Shown: positions 44,453-55,125 of the stretch, one piece after another
Position numbering within the stretch: position 1 is the stretch's first letter
Layout: every line of letters starts with the position of its first letter
Assembly (NCBI GenBank): GCA_012932295.1
Contig: JAAONU010000008.1
Span: 37,872,949-37,936,948 of the forward strand
DNA length: 64,000 nt
From: Cyclina sinensis
Taxonomy: Eukaryota; Mollusca; Bivalvia; Venerida; Veneridae
Direction of reading: 5' to 3'
Notes under the pieces: model-generated
What the model was told of the DNA's origin: nothing
What the model saw: only the letters and a program-made list of their open reading frames with translations
Database searches by the model: none
Program-made: the position numbers and the translations under genes

Positions 44453-46464
44453 AATTTAGACAAAGTGATGATGGTGCTTATCAAAGAATCCATAGAGACA
44501 ATGTGAATGATGTTTCCGCTCAGTCAAAGAACACGTTCCTCGTTATGTTAATAAGGTTGTTAGTCTGCTGAGTCGTCTGCTATTTCTTTACTTAAAACAA
44601 CATGTGCAAGACTTAGAGAAGTGTTGTAACGTTTTAAATTCCATAATTGTTTAGATATCTATTGCTTTAGGGTTTTTGTATGTTTTAATGATGAAGAGCG
44701 ACAGAACATTAAAACTGAAAAAAAACATCTATAAAGTAAAACAAATTTTAATTTTTAACATAATTCTAGACAAATAAAAGACCGTTCACGAACAGTTCTC
44801 GAGGTTTTGTGAAAAGTTTATGAACAAGGTTTATCATCACAATTCAGCATTTTAGTTCTCAACATTAATTAAGAGTTATAATACAGATTAACTTGAAATG
44901 ATTCTAGGTGAAAAATGTTATTAAGACTTAACACAGAAACTTTTCGGTTGGTTACATACGGAATCAAATCATATGGATTAACAAAACCGACAAATTTAAA
45001 AGTAAGGTAACAACATCGTAACTGAGGCAACAGTAGTAGGTAACCTTGTTTATTTGATATTTTTTGCTACGTGCTATTTTCATAAAATAATACGACAAAG
45101 ATTTGTTTTCAAGATACTCGTAGAAATATATCAATTTAACGATATTCAGATTTGTAACAGTTCGTAAAATTTCTGTAGTGAGGGAAATTATTCTGAATGT
45201 ATTTTTAGTATTGTCCTACAGTTATTGCATTTCTTGCATTTTGAATTTTCATATTTTACCCAGTGTGGCACTAAATATTCTTGTTTTTTGTTGTGTTTTT
45301 TTTAATTCTCTTCCTATATTATACTTGCAGGCATACTTGGTACAACCTCCTTGTTGCAAAGTTTACGACTCAAACTATCAAATTTTGATGCATATACAAT
45401 ATCGAAACCGGCGTTTTACAGAACTATATAAGACCATACCGTAATATAATATTGCATGAAAAATAGTGCAAACATGTCAGTGCAGAACAAATGACCTTTC
45501 ACTGCATATGTTTGTTCAAAGATCATAAAGAAAAATAATACAGTCTATTTTAGTGTTTTATTTGTAAACACTCGCCATCAACAAATACATTTGCAAATAA
45601 CTTGACCCTTGGGTTAAAGTGACAGATATGAAATGCATATTATTGTATTTTCATAAGCAGTAAAATACATTAAGGAAAACAGTAGTAAATTAAAACGACA
45701 GTATGCATAAAACAGGACAGGAGGATATAATATTTACACTCTATATGATATTTAGACTTTTCATATTCAAATAGGCATAGCTTACAAAGTCTTTCAAACT
45801 TGAAAATTGTGCACTACTCATTTGTCATTTCATACACTTAAGTATGTCATGTATATTGCACTTTCCAAAAGTTCTCAAATTTGTATTCACACAATCATAT
45901 AAAATACATGTACAGTAAAGCCCCACTAGAAAGGCCGGTCAAAAGTTGTCTTAATGAGAAACCAATTTTGACAAGGCACCATTTGTTTCTAAGTGTTAGA
46001 TTTTTATTTTGTATAAGCTGACTTTGAATGATTTTGAGATGACCATGATGATTGCATGAAATCGTTCGATTATTTTGTCATTGGTAATAGTGTAATATGC
46101 TGTAAAGACTTTAAGAACTTCATTCAAAGCTAATTTAAACTGGCTTGGTTAACCTTAAGCACATTCTGATAGGTGGGTCAAAGTGCTTTAGATTATTTTT
46201 GAAATGGTCGGAAGTGATCTAAAGTCAGATGATGCTAAAAAATGACCATTTTAATTTGGCAGTGGTGGTAGTTCTATGCAGATCATAATTAGGCTACATA
46301 TCCATGCAGTCCGATCATGGTCCAAACTGCTGTGTTTGTCAAATTTCAGTTACACACCATAACAAGATTAACTATAAACGAGTCTGTCTAAATTGATATA
46401 TTGATAAGTGCATTGTTAGAAATTTGTTAAGGGGAATAATTTGGCAAGGTGTTTATTATTTTAG

Positions 46465-46680
46465 TGCAAGAAATTTACGTCTTCTAGAGCATACCAAACA
46501 AGATTGTCTGAAAGTGCAAGATCTGCTTGATAGTGATGCTAGAGAAATCACGATTGATGAAGCTATAGAGTTCTCGAAAGAAATCAACAAGGGCATTGAC
46601 TTGACTAAACTTCAAGAATACTAATATTTTGAAACGGCTACGAAGAGTTAATATGATTCAGTAATACAGGCAGAAAAGGA
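46465..46680 (+). pseudogene. broken copy of Rab20-like last exon (duplicon A)
   Basis: Matches 25974-26256 including the intron before it and the acceptor (TTTAG here, TTCAG in the parent). The copy lacks 15 bases (the VGT.-coding segment between GTG and CAAGATCTG), loses most of the sequence behind DLTKL, and hits TAA soon after. With no exons 1-4 nearby it cannot make a GTPase. Intron sequence was copied too, so this was a DNA duplication and not retroposition. Confidence 0.85.
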
Positions 46681-46957
46681 AATATAAATTCTATACATCT
46701 GCTTTGTATTTTCCTTAAATTGATTTTATCTGTTATATACATGTAAATAAGTAAAGTTCTTTTATGTAGTGTAATGTTTTATCTAATTCTGTGTTAGGAT
46801 ATTGATAGTACTGTTCTGGGCCTATTAGATTTTAGTTTTGTCAATGCTATTTTTGACCAAATCAGTTCAGCTAAACTGATTTCTTGGTTATTTTGTATCC
46901 TTCTCAAAGAATCATTTGTTTACATAGAGGACGGTGGGAAATATTTAAAGTAACAAC

Positions 46958-47841
46958 TAGGGATGTCAAAGAAATTTAGGAATTCGAATATACCTATAGA
47001 ATATTCGAATATATTCAAATATTTGTATATGAAAAGTGATTGTTTCTGAATGTCCGAATTTTTGGTACCCAAAATACACATACAAATCAATATTGACATA
47101 CTTGGTCCTGTTTCATTGAAACTAATCTGTTTCATCCATCAAATCGTATTCGAAATTCCTTTTTATTAATACCAGTTTGATATGTTCAAGCCACAATAAG
47201 TCAAGTTTCATTAAATAATTAAATTGAATTTGGTGTCTTCCGTGTTTGAGTCCACTTGATTATTTCCGGTCGTTAAATGGCTTCATTATCTTGAATATTT
47301 ATGAGGAGGCATTTGACATTTACCTTTTGCTAAACAATTTAAAGATATGATCTGAGAAAAGATATGAAAATCTTAAGACTGTCATAATTAAATAGTTTAA
47401 TAATTTATTTTGTGTCAACAATTTAAGTGGATGATTTGAGTCAAGAACGTGCGACTTAAGCTTTCGTTCAAGTAATTGTGAAAATGCGTCTTTGTGCAAT
47501 TTTAATTTAATGTCTGTAAATTTTGGGTCTTTTGCGGATTAACAAGACATCAAACAATTATTTCGCACCTCCATAAAGTTAAGTGGCAATTTCTGGTAGT
47601 GTTAACTGTTAAAACAACAAGCCATCGGACTGCAAATTGCTTAACTGACGCGCGTTGTGAAAACAAATTTGCCGACAAACAAATGAGCTGTCGATAAATT
47701 ACATTTTCAAAAACCTGGTGATTTAAAGAAAAATGATGATAAATTTTATTCTTTTATGCGAATATTCGAATGCAGAAATCGGATACGTATATTCGTAAGG
47801 ATGCGAATATTCGAATGTGCGAATATTCGTTGACATCCCGA
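46958..47841. mobile_element. hAT-like MITE, 884 bp, 8-bp target duplication (duplicon A)
   Basis: Starts TAGGGATGTCAAAGAAAT and ends CGAATATTCGTTGACATCCCGA. Perfect direct repeats GTAACAAC flank it at 46950-46957 and 47842-47849. An 8-bp duplication and a TAGGGATG-type end fit hAT elements. Both ends are rich in CGAATATTCG motifs. No transposase. The same insertion is in duplicon B, so it predates the duplication. Confidence 0.85.
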
Positions 47842-48439
47842 GTAACAACTCAAGCAAATTTGTATTACCTAGTATACCGTGCTAAAATTATGCTCACTCG
47901 ATTAGCATTCGCCGATGTCAAATGTTTGTACCTCAACCCCAGCCTAAGAGTACTACATTAAAAATGGCGGAGTCACATCTTTACCCTTGACTATTTTTAA
48001 CTGATAATTCAAATCGATACGCCTTCCTTTGCATAAATAGTCCAATAAATTAAAGGTTTTTGCCCGTAATTTAGTTCACTTAAATGAGTTCTACAACGAC
48101 TTGTAACGAATAAAAATTGCACGTTTTTGGCTTATTCACTCTTCGTTCACACAAAGATTCGGATTTAATGAAAAATACATGTTTTCTGAATGCTGATTAT
48201 TTAACGCTTTTGAAAATTCTGTTACATTGCTGCACCTTTACTAAAATGCTTTCGTAGTTTAGGCGCTTGTTTAAGGACATATATACCTCTCTTTGACACA
48301 GCATAAAAATAGTTTGAACGTTTTATTGTACATACGTAGCATAAAAAAAGATATATCCTTTATCTGTAATTCACATCAGCAAGTTAGGATTATAACTCAA
48401 ACCATCGTTAAGATGCCCATGTGTATTGAAAACCTCTTG

Positions 48440-48655
48440 TTGTCACCATTTCATGCTTAAACTTCTGCTGTCGAATTCGAACCCACGCAACACCTGCTGT
48501 GGAATTTTAGCTCTTGGAACGTTTGCCGAGGGACTCGAGCTCATAAAACGTCTGATGTTGGATTTGAGGTATCGGTACGTCTGCGGTGGGATTCGAATGT
48601 TCGGAATGTCTTCTCTGGGATTCAAGCCCTCGGAAGGTCTGCTTTAGGTCTCGAA
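48440..48655. repeat. degenerate minisatellite, duplicon A
   Basis: Units of the type GGAACGTCTGCTGTGGGATTC, inverted relative to 31800-32215. About six to seven units. Confidence 0.75.
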
Positions 48656-49050
48656 AAGTATATATGAGTTGTCATGCCGTTGTTGTTTAAACAGAAAATG
48701 ATTTATTGCAATTTTAATAAAAAATGGGAAAATATTATACATAAGCCTGCCAAATTTAGAGTACATGATTGTATTATTGATTGCTTTCCATCCAAAATTG
48801 TGGGAAACAACGGATATTGTTTTATTTAATATGATAATATTTGCTCCCTTAAACAAATATATACTTATTTGGCTTAAAACACATTTTTGTTCAGTCCAGT
48901 TTTCTAGTTCGAGTTTCTAGTCATTTATCAGCATTTGTTATCACTTGAACGTTTATAATGTGTGCTTAAGAAAGGATATTGCCAGTCAGCATTATTATGC
49001 TTGTCTCAATATCCTGCAGCTGCTGTCCCAGTTTCGTTCCAGCCGATCAA

Positions 49051-52000
49051 ACTCAAACTCAAACTCAAATCATTTATTTGTACATAAAGGCCTCCAGCCC
49101 AAAATACATAGAAAGGTATAACACATAATAAAATGTCAAGTAGTTGTATATTGCGAACGTTTAAGTGTCATTAATTATATTCATAAGTTGATAGATGTAA
49201 ATAGATACATTTTTAACAATGCCAGGGTTTTGAGAAGACAAAAGAGCATAGAAATCTTGAGGTTCTGTTCCATGTAAATATCAGTTAAATAAATACATTT
49301 GTCTAATAGTATCATATTTAACACATTTAAATAAGGCATGGTATTCACAATCAATTATATTTGCATTATTTAACTGTTGACAAAAGTTACATATTCGATT
49401 TTCTTTTATAACATTATTATATCTACCTAATTCAATATTCAGCCTGTGATTTGAAAGGCGAAACTTTGACATAGCAATTCTATATTTTAACTGAATATCC
49501 AAAGTCAAATATGTTTCTATAGTAAGTAGGTTTTTAAAGTTTTTATAATGATCACATCTACTAGAGGTTTCAAGAGCTGTTTGCCAATCTAGTGTACAAT
49601 AGTTAACAACTCTATGTTTAAAAATTCTAATAAAAGCATTGACATCGCCAACATCTTGACATCCATATAAAACTGAATCCATATTTGTACAAAAGTGTTC
49701 TAATCTTCGTTGCCCAGCAGTTTCTACCGGCATCATCTAGGGATTTTAACATGTTGTAACATTGCTTTGGATGTCTATGTGTTGGCATGGTTAACAAATT
49801 ACACCAATATCGAATACAATTTATATAATATGTAGTACACAATGGCAATCTACCACATTCACCAAGAACCATACATGTACTTGTAGTTCTGCGTACATAT
49901 AAAATACTTTTACAAAATTTATAATGAATGGATTCTATCGTATCTACATTCTCATAGCCCCAAATTTGAGATGCATAACAAAGTATCGGTTTGACCATTA
50001 AATCAAAAATCTGAAAGGAATCAACAACAGAAAATAACCAAAAGTTCTCTGATAAGCCTTTATGGCTAAGAGTGCTCTTTGCGCCTGAGAAACTAACTTA
50101 GAATGAGCGGATGACCATGACAAACCTGATGTAAGTAAGATACCCATGTACTTATACTCAGAGGTGGTATTGATTTGCGTTCCACGATACGACCAGTGCT
50201 CATATCGACGAAGAGGACCACCATTTCGAAAAACCGTAATTTCAGTCTTATCCATGTTTATTTCCATCCCAGTATCACAACAAAAGTTGTCAATAATGTT
50301 TATTTGCTGTTGAAGCTTAATTGCAGTTTCGGCACACCCTGCTACATCATCTGCAAACATCAAACAGAAAATATCCGGAATATCATTAGTGATAAAACTA
50401 ATGAAATAAATAGTCTATTATGGTTAATTTTATCAGAAGCTTTGCGAAAACCAACGTAGATACAATAAAAACGACCACACTTTTTAGATAGGTACTTTTG
50501 AACCATTGCTTGTAAACAGAAAATGTTATCAACAGCTGAATAACCCTTCCGAAAACCTGCCTGGGATTTATCAATTTTATTATTTTCTTCAGCCCAATCG
50601 TACAACCGTACAACAAATATCTTATACATTGTATTTGTTATAGATATGCCTCTGTAATTTCCAGGAATGTTACTTGGTCCAGACTTATAAACAGGAGTTA
50701 TAACAGACGACCTCCAAGATAATGGAATATTACAAGTTGAGAATATATGATTAAATAATGCTAAAAGTATTGAAGCTATATCATCCATAGTAGTCTTAAA
50801 AAATTCAGCCGGAATACCATCGATGCCACTACATTTACCAGCAGATAAGTTTGCTATAGATCTGAACACCTCATCCAGAGTAAATGGTTCATTAAGAACA
50901 CTTGCAGAAGGGTCAATATAGTTATCAGAAGGTTGATCAATTGCAGCAGCGATTTCATCATAAAGAAGTCCTGCAAAGTATCGATACCACTCAGATGGAG
51001 AGATACTAGTATCTAGAGCCCTTGAAGTTTTACCTCACTTAAGAATTTTCCAAAAAGAACTGGGATCATTACTACTAGCAAGTAACATGTTTCGATTAGA
51101 AAAGTGGTATTGTGAAAACATAGTCTGACAATAGTTCTTAAAGTCATTGCGTTTATTTTTTGAGATCCAACAGGGAATTAGATTCTCTAAATTTCCGCAG
51201 CGCCCGATATTTAATATATTTAAGATTGTCACAAGTAGAATTCCACCATGGAGGCTGTGAAGAGAAACGTCTGCCCATATTTCTGACTAACATACACTGA
51301 CCAGCTTCGTGGTATAACGAAGTAATTGCCTCAACACCTGTGTTAACATCATCACAAACCGTATCACTCAAAGAACGAGACATATTTTGCAACATACTTT
51401 TAAAATTATCAATGAAAGTTAACAGTTGAGACTGATTCCATTTAAACCTTTTAATGGGTGTTAGAGTTCCAACAACATTACTATGCATATTTAGCATAGG
51501 CTTTTTGATCAATGTTAATTCACATGACAGTGGAAAATGATCCGAATCATCTCTATCTAAAACACAGAAATTTCTAATGTAAGGAACTAAATTGGAGGAG
51601 GCTATCATGTAGTCTACTAAACTAGCACCGTCATTAGAAAAGCAGGTAAAATTACCATCATTATCTCCCGCAAACCTTCCATTCAATATGTGAATATCGA
51701 ATAAACAACATAGATTAACTAAGAACTTGCCATAGTTATTTCCTCGAATACTGTCTTTAATGCGATGTGGAGTGTTAAAATAACTACCATCATAATCAAC
51801 AATACCAAAAATATGAAATAATTATCATCAGGTATAAAATCTAGAAAGTCCTTGCATCTACTATTTAAATCTCCAGCAATGAATAAAGATGTATTTGGGT
51901 GGTCAGTAAATATACATTCTATGTTCGACTGCATAGAGAAAATACCATTTTTCTGTTCTTTATCATCATAATAACATGATCCTTCTGGTGATATATATGT

Positions 52001-52956
52001 TAGATACATAATAATATCTTCACAAGTAAACAATGTAGATAACTCAAAATACAATACAACACAACTGTCATATTCGTCATATAAGCGGCGAATAATATTT
52101 AGTTTTGCCAGATTACTTCTAATAAAAACGCTAACACCTCCGTTATTCCTTATGGAACTAATTTTCATATTACGAACAAAGTCAAAATGTACATAACAAT
52201 TAATAAAATTGTTAAATTCACCCTTAAATTTACTCCATGTTTCACAAAGGACTATAATGTCATAATTACTTAAAAAGGACTTAACTTCTAAATTGTCAAT
52301 AAATTTATAAAGACCGCACACATTCCATGCGATTATGTTTACATCGGTTTTATTGTTTATTAGGCCTTGGCCGATTTCCTAGAGGTCACGGTCACTATCG
52401 TCCGCTTCATGATCTTGGCTGTCGATTGGTTGGGTATATGTCTCGCTAGCTAATCGTCTGTTATTCACACGCCCACGCGAAGATGAGTTACTACTATTGT
52501 AGATATTTTGACCCTGAGAAGCACGGGTATCTGCGTCACCATTCCCGTGACTAGCGTCCAGTCGCTGCGATTCGTTGTTCGCACCAACACGACCACGTGA
52601 TCTCGAACTACCAATCATTTCGACCGTATTGTTTGTGTCATTATATTTGTACATGTCACCGTCAACAATGAGCTAGGGGTGTCTCTGGAATGGGATGCTT
52701 TCTGTATCTTGCACTACCCCCACAACATAAAATAACTTATCTCTTCAGGGGGCGTCGGTCATATGGGCTACCGGTACCGACGTTAAATAAGCTTAGATAG
52801 ATAGATAGAACAATGAGCTTATCGAAACGAAGTGATGCATATTTGCCATGGTTTCTGGCCTCAACTAAAGTTTTGGTCAGTTCTCGCCTGTGTAGTTGTA
52901 CACGCTCAGTGTAATCTTCACGCACTGAATACTGCGACTGAGAGTTAAGATTTTGA
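49051..52956 (-). mobile_element. 5'-truncated non-LTR retrotransposon (LINE), 3906 bp
   Basis: Flanked by the 7-bp target duplication CGATCAA (49044-49050 and 52957-52963). The undisturbed site exists once at 62945-62951 in duplicon B. The 3' end, at the left, carries an (AAACTC)n tail on the plus strand. The minus strand encodes the tail of a first ORF at about 52925-52800 (HRRELTKTLVEARNHGKYAS), an APE-type endonuclease, reverse transcriptase and a zinc-knuckle tail. The 5' end stops inside ORF1, as target-primed reverse transcription often leaves it. Clade (CR1/L2-like or related) is uncertain. Confidence 0.95.
49281..52370 (-). pseudogene. LINE endonuclease-reverse transcriptase ORF2, frameshifted
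   Basis: Read from 52370 down. Endonuclease motifs: WNVCGL, LCETW, YISPEGS, AGDLNSR, DYMIAS and SDHFPL (about 52350-51500). Reverse transcriptase motifs: NYRGISITNT, QAGFRKGYSAVDNIF, a damaged catalytic block FRKASDKINH, MFADDVAG, then MEINMDKTE and YKYMGILL. Tail: CNFCQQLNN...EYHALFKC. Frame changes and stops near 51719, 51153, 50360, 49998 and 49627 make it non-functional. It moves only itself and is unrelated to the inhibitor genes. Confidence 0.9.
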
Positions 52957-53021
52957 CGATCAATGTGTTATATATATATTTCTTATCTCTATCGACAATT
53001 TGAATAAACTTCGACATCTCA

Positions 53022-54096
53022 ATCTCAGGCCGGCCCGGATTTACCGGGGGGCTTATGGGGCCCAGGCCCCCCCCCCCCCCCCACCTCCCAGCTGGCCCGT
53101 TTGTAAAAAAAAATATAAAAGGGCTCATTTTTAAAGACTGTAAAACACTTTTTCAGCTCTTTTCACCTCGTAACAGAAACACAGTTAACTTTTCAATTTG
53201 CAATGGTCATGCAATATTGCGTAACAACTGATAACGAGTTCGCAACTTTATAGCCGTGTATATTACATAATGTACTGTATATTCTGTGGCATGGATTATG
53301 CGAGAGTTCTCCAGACTGATCATGATGTATAGTTTTCAAGCGTCTAGTAACCTTGACGTATTTGATAAAGTTGTTAACTGAGCGTCTGCTGACCATGATC
53401 AGTTGCCTGATGTTTGTGCAAACTCCCATCGTAACAACTCGGCCTTTTCCGACAACTTCGTTTAAAGACTTATTGAAGTCGCCCGAGGTGTTCCGAATGG
53501 TGCAAACTCCACACAGCGGTTAATTTCCTTCCATACTTTCAGTACAGTAATCACTGCCGACAGTCATGTCACGTGATGATGGTCGAAAGTAAATAAACAA
53601 AATTGTAAACTTTTTTTCAAGTTACATTTTTTTTAAATTTTATCACACCCAGGCATGTTTAATCGATGCAATTCCAACTGTAACTAAATTAAACAGAGAA
53701 AAAAATAAATAAAAAAAAGTTCATACATGTATATTTAGCTGAAGTCCAGCTAAGGTTAACCCGTGTCTGCAGAGATCTTTCCAAAGAATGAATGGGAGAT
53801 CACTGCGAGGAGATTGGATATTGTGATGACGTTGTTATTTGTTGTGCGAATTAATTTATTGATAAATTACATGTTTCGGAGGACTTTACAAATATAGAAT
53901 GAAAGTAGTTTTTTGCTTTATTTGAACATTTCGTGGGGGGGGGGGGTTTGGGGGGCCTCCCCCAAGAAAATTTTCTAAAAAGGTGGAGTAAATGGCTCAT
54001 TTTGGTGCATTTTAGGCATAGAAATATAATAAAATTTGTGTGAGAATTTAAAAGAAATATACTTGTATTCTTTGAAATGTTCAACTAAAGCAAAGA
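53022..54096. mobile_element. 1075-bp segment absent from duplicon B, DNA-transposon-like ends
   Basis: Duplicon B joins GACATCTCA directly to TTCTGCAACATACC (63001-63020). Here 1075 bp separate them. The left end has ATCTCAGGCCGGCCCGGATT and a poly-C run (about 53066-53083). Near the right end is a poly-G tract with GGGGGGCCTCCCCCAAGAAA. Such ends resemble decayed hAT-like elements. About 53430-53510 matches the repeat in Rab20-like intron 3. No clear target duplication, so a deletion in duplicon B is the alternative. Confidence 0.6.
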
Positions 54097-55051
54097 TTCT
54101 GCAACATACCGACCATACACCATCCGTACACCTTTCAACTCTTTTTGAACAAAAATGCCTTTTCAAACTTTGGTTCACTGCATTAATGCTAGGCTATTTA
54201 AAAAAGACAGCACACGTGGTTGGCTTGTGACTTTTTCAATGACAATATAGAATATAAGTAATCATTTAGATTACGGGTCAGTTGAGGTGAACACTCAATA
54301 CATGAAATTAGTAGAAATGTCTGTCTGTCACATTCAGTTCCAAACATGGTTCAACGTATTTGACTGAAGGCCTACTTTCAAGAGATAAAATCATTTTATA
54401 TGACAGTTTTGTGAAAAACGTGAAAACAAAAGATTGTATCAGCTATAAAAAGAAATATGTGTAAAGGGGGGTTTTCATGTAGTGCCATCGCTTCGTTTTC
54501 ATAATAGTTGGAATTCTAAATTACTTTTGTTATTATCTTGTTCAATGTTTGTAAAAACTTGAATTTTTAAATCAGTTAACGTTTCTATCACATTCTCCCA
54601 ATATGATAAATTGTGAAATGTTGTTAAACTCCAGCTCTGATCTCAATTAAGGCCCTGACTGCAGCGATCCCGAGCCAGATGTAAAATCATATTGCGAGTT
54701 TATGAAAGTAACCACTGGAAGAGGGGCAAATGGTCATTTTAGCGATTACTTCAATACATTTATTTATTTGTACATGTCAGAATTAAACATTTCCGCTATT
54801 TTTCATCAGACGTTCTTTGAAGCTCTAAAACAATCATGTTGAAGCGTTGGCTGAGTATTTAAAACTTTATAAACAGGCATAGTTTTTCAATCAATTAAAA
54901 CACGTTACAGGTGTTAACCATTTTGAAAGACCCTCATATAGATTTAGTTAGGGACAACTTTAATTACACTATTTCGAAATTATCGTGTCGTTGATGGGAA
55001 AGGCCGCACATGTGCGAAGTGATGATCTTTGCGCTTTGTACTCTGAAAATA
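54097..55051. promoter_or_regulatory. upstream region of inhibitor gene 2
   Basis: Nearly identical to 63010-63954 and more distantly like 33495-34391. A palindrome GCACATGTGC lies at about 55006-55015. The conserved blocks are TATCGTGTCGTTGATGGGAA (54981-55000) and GAAGTGATGATCTTTGC (just after). Confidence 0.6.
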
Positions 55052-55057
55052 TATAAA
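55052..55057 (+). promoter_or_regulatory. TATA box of inhibitor gene 2
   Basis: TATAAA, 74 bp before the start codon, at the place equivalent to 34392 and 63955. Confidence 0.75.
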
Positions 55058-55125
55058 TACAAGAAATGATGCGGTTTTGTCACTACACTTACATTTGTAT
55101 ACACTAACACTTCTCAACAGACACC

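Larger units (their letters stand above)
44562..55125. repeat. duplicon A (recent segmental duplication), ending at inhibitor gene 2
   Basis: From AGTCTGCTGAGTCGTCTGCT at 44562 the sequence matches 58462 onward with few differences to the right edge of the window. The duplicon has about 5.6 kb of shared sequence, plus two insertions present only here (49051-52956 and 53022-54096). Content: a Rab20 exon relic, a hAT-like MITE, a degenerate minisatellite, then the inhibitor promoter. No other gene. Conserved openings at 45178-45444 and 59076-59345 carry no known motif. Confidence 0.9.

Noticed and set aside
45178..45444. 88-codon frame conserved in both duplicons (also 59076-59345)
   Set aside because: The conservation reflects recent duplication only; no recognisable motif. 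A splice acceptor before GCATACTTGG is possible but unsupported.
46424..46624. 66-codon frame as a functional small Rab protein
   Set aside because: It holds only part of the last Rab20-like exon, starts in former intron sequence and lacks the P-loop, switch regions and prenylation site.
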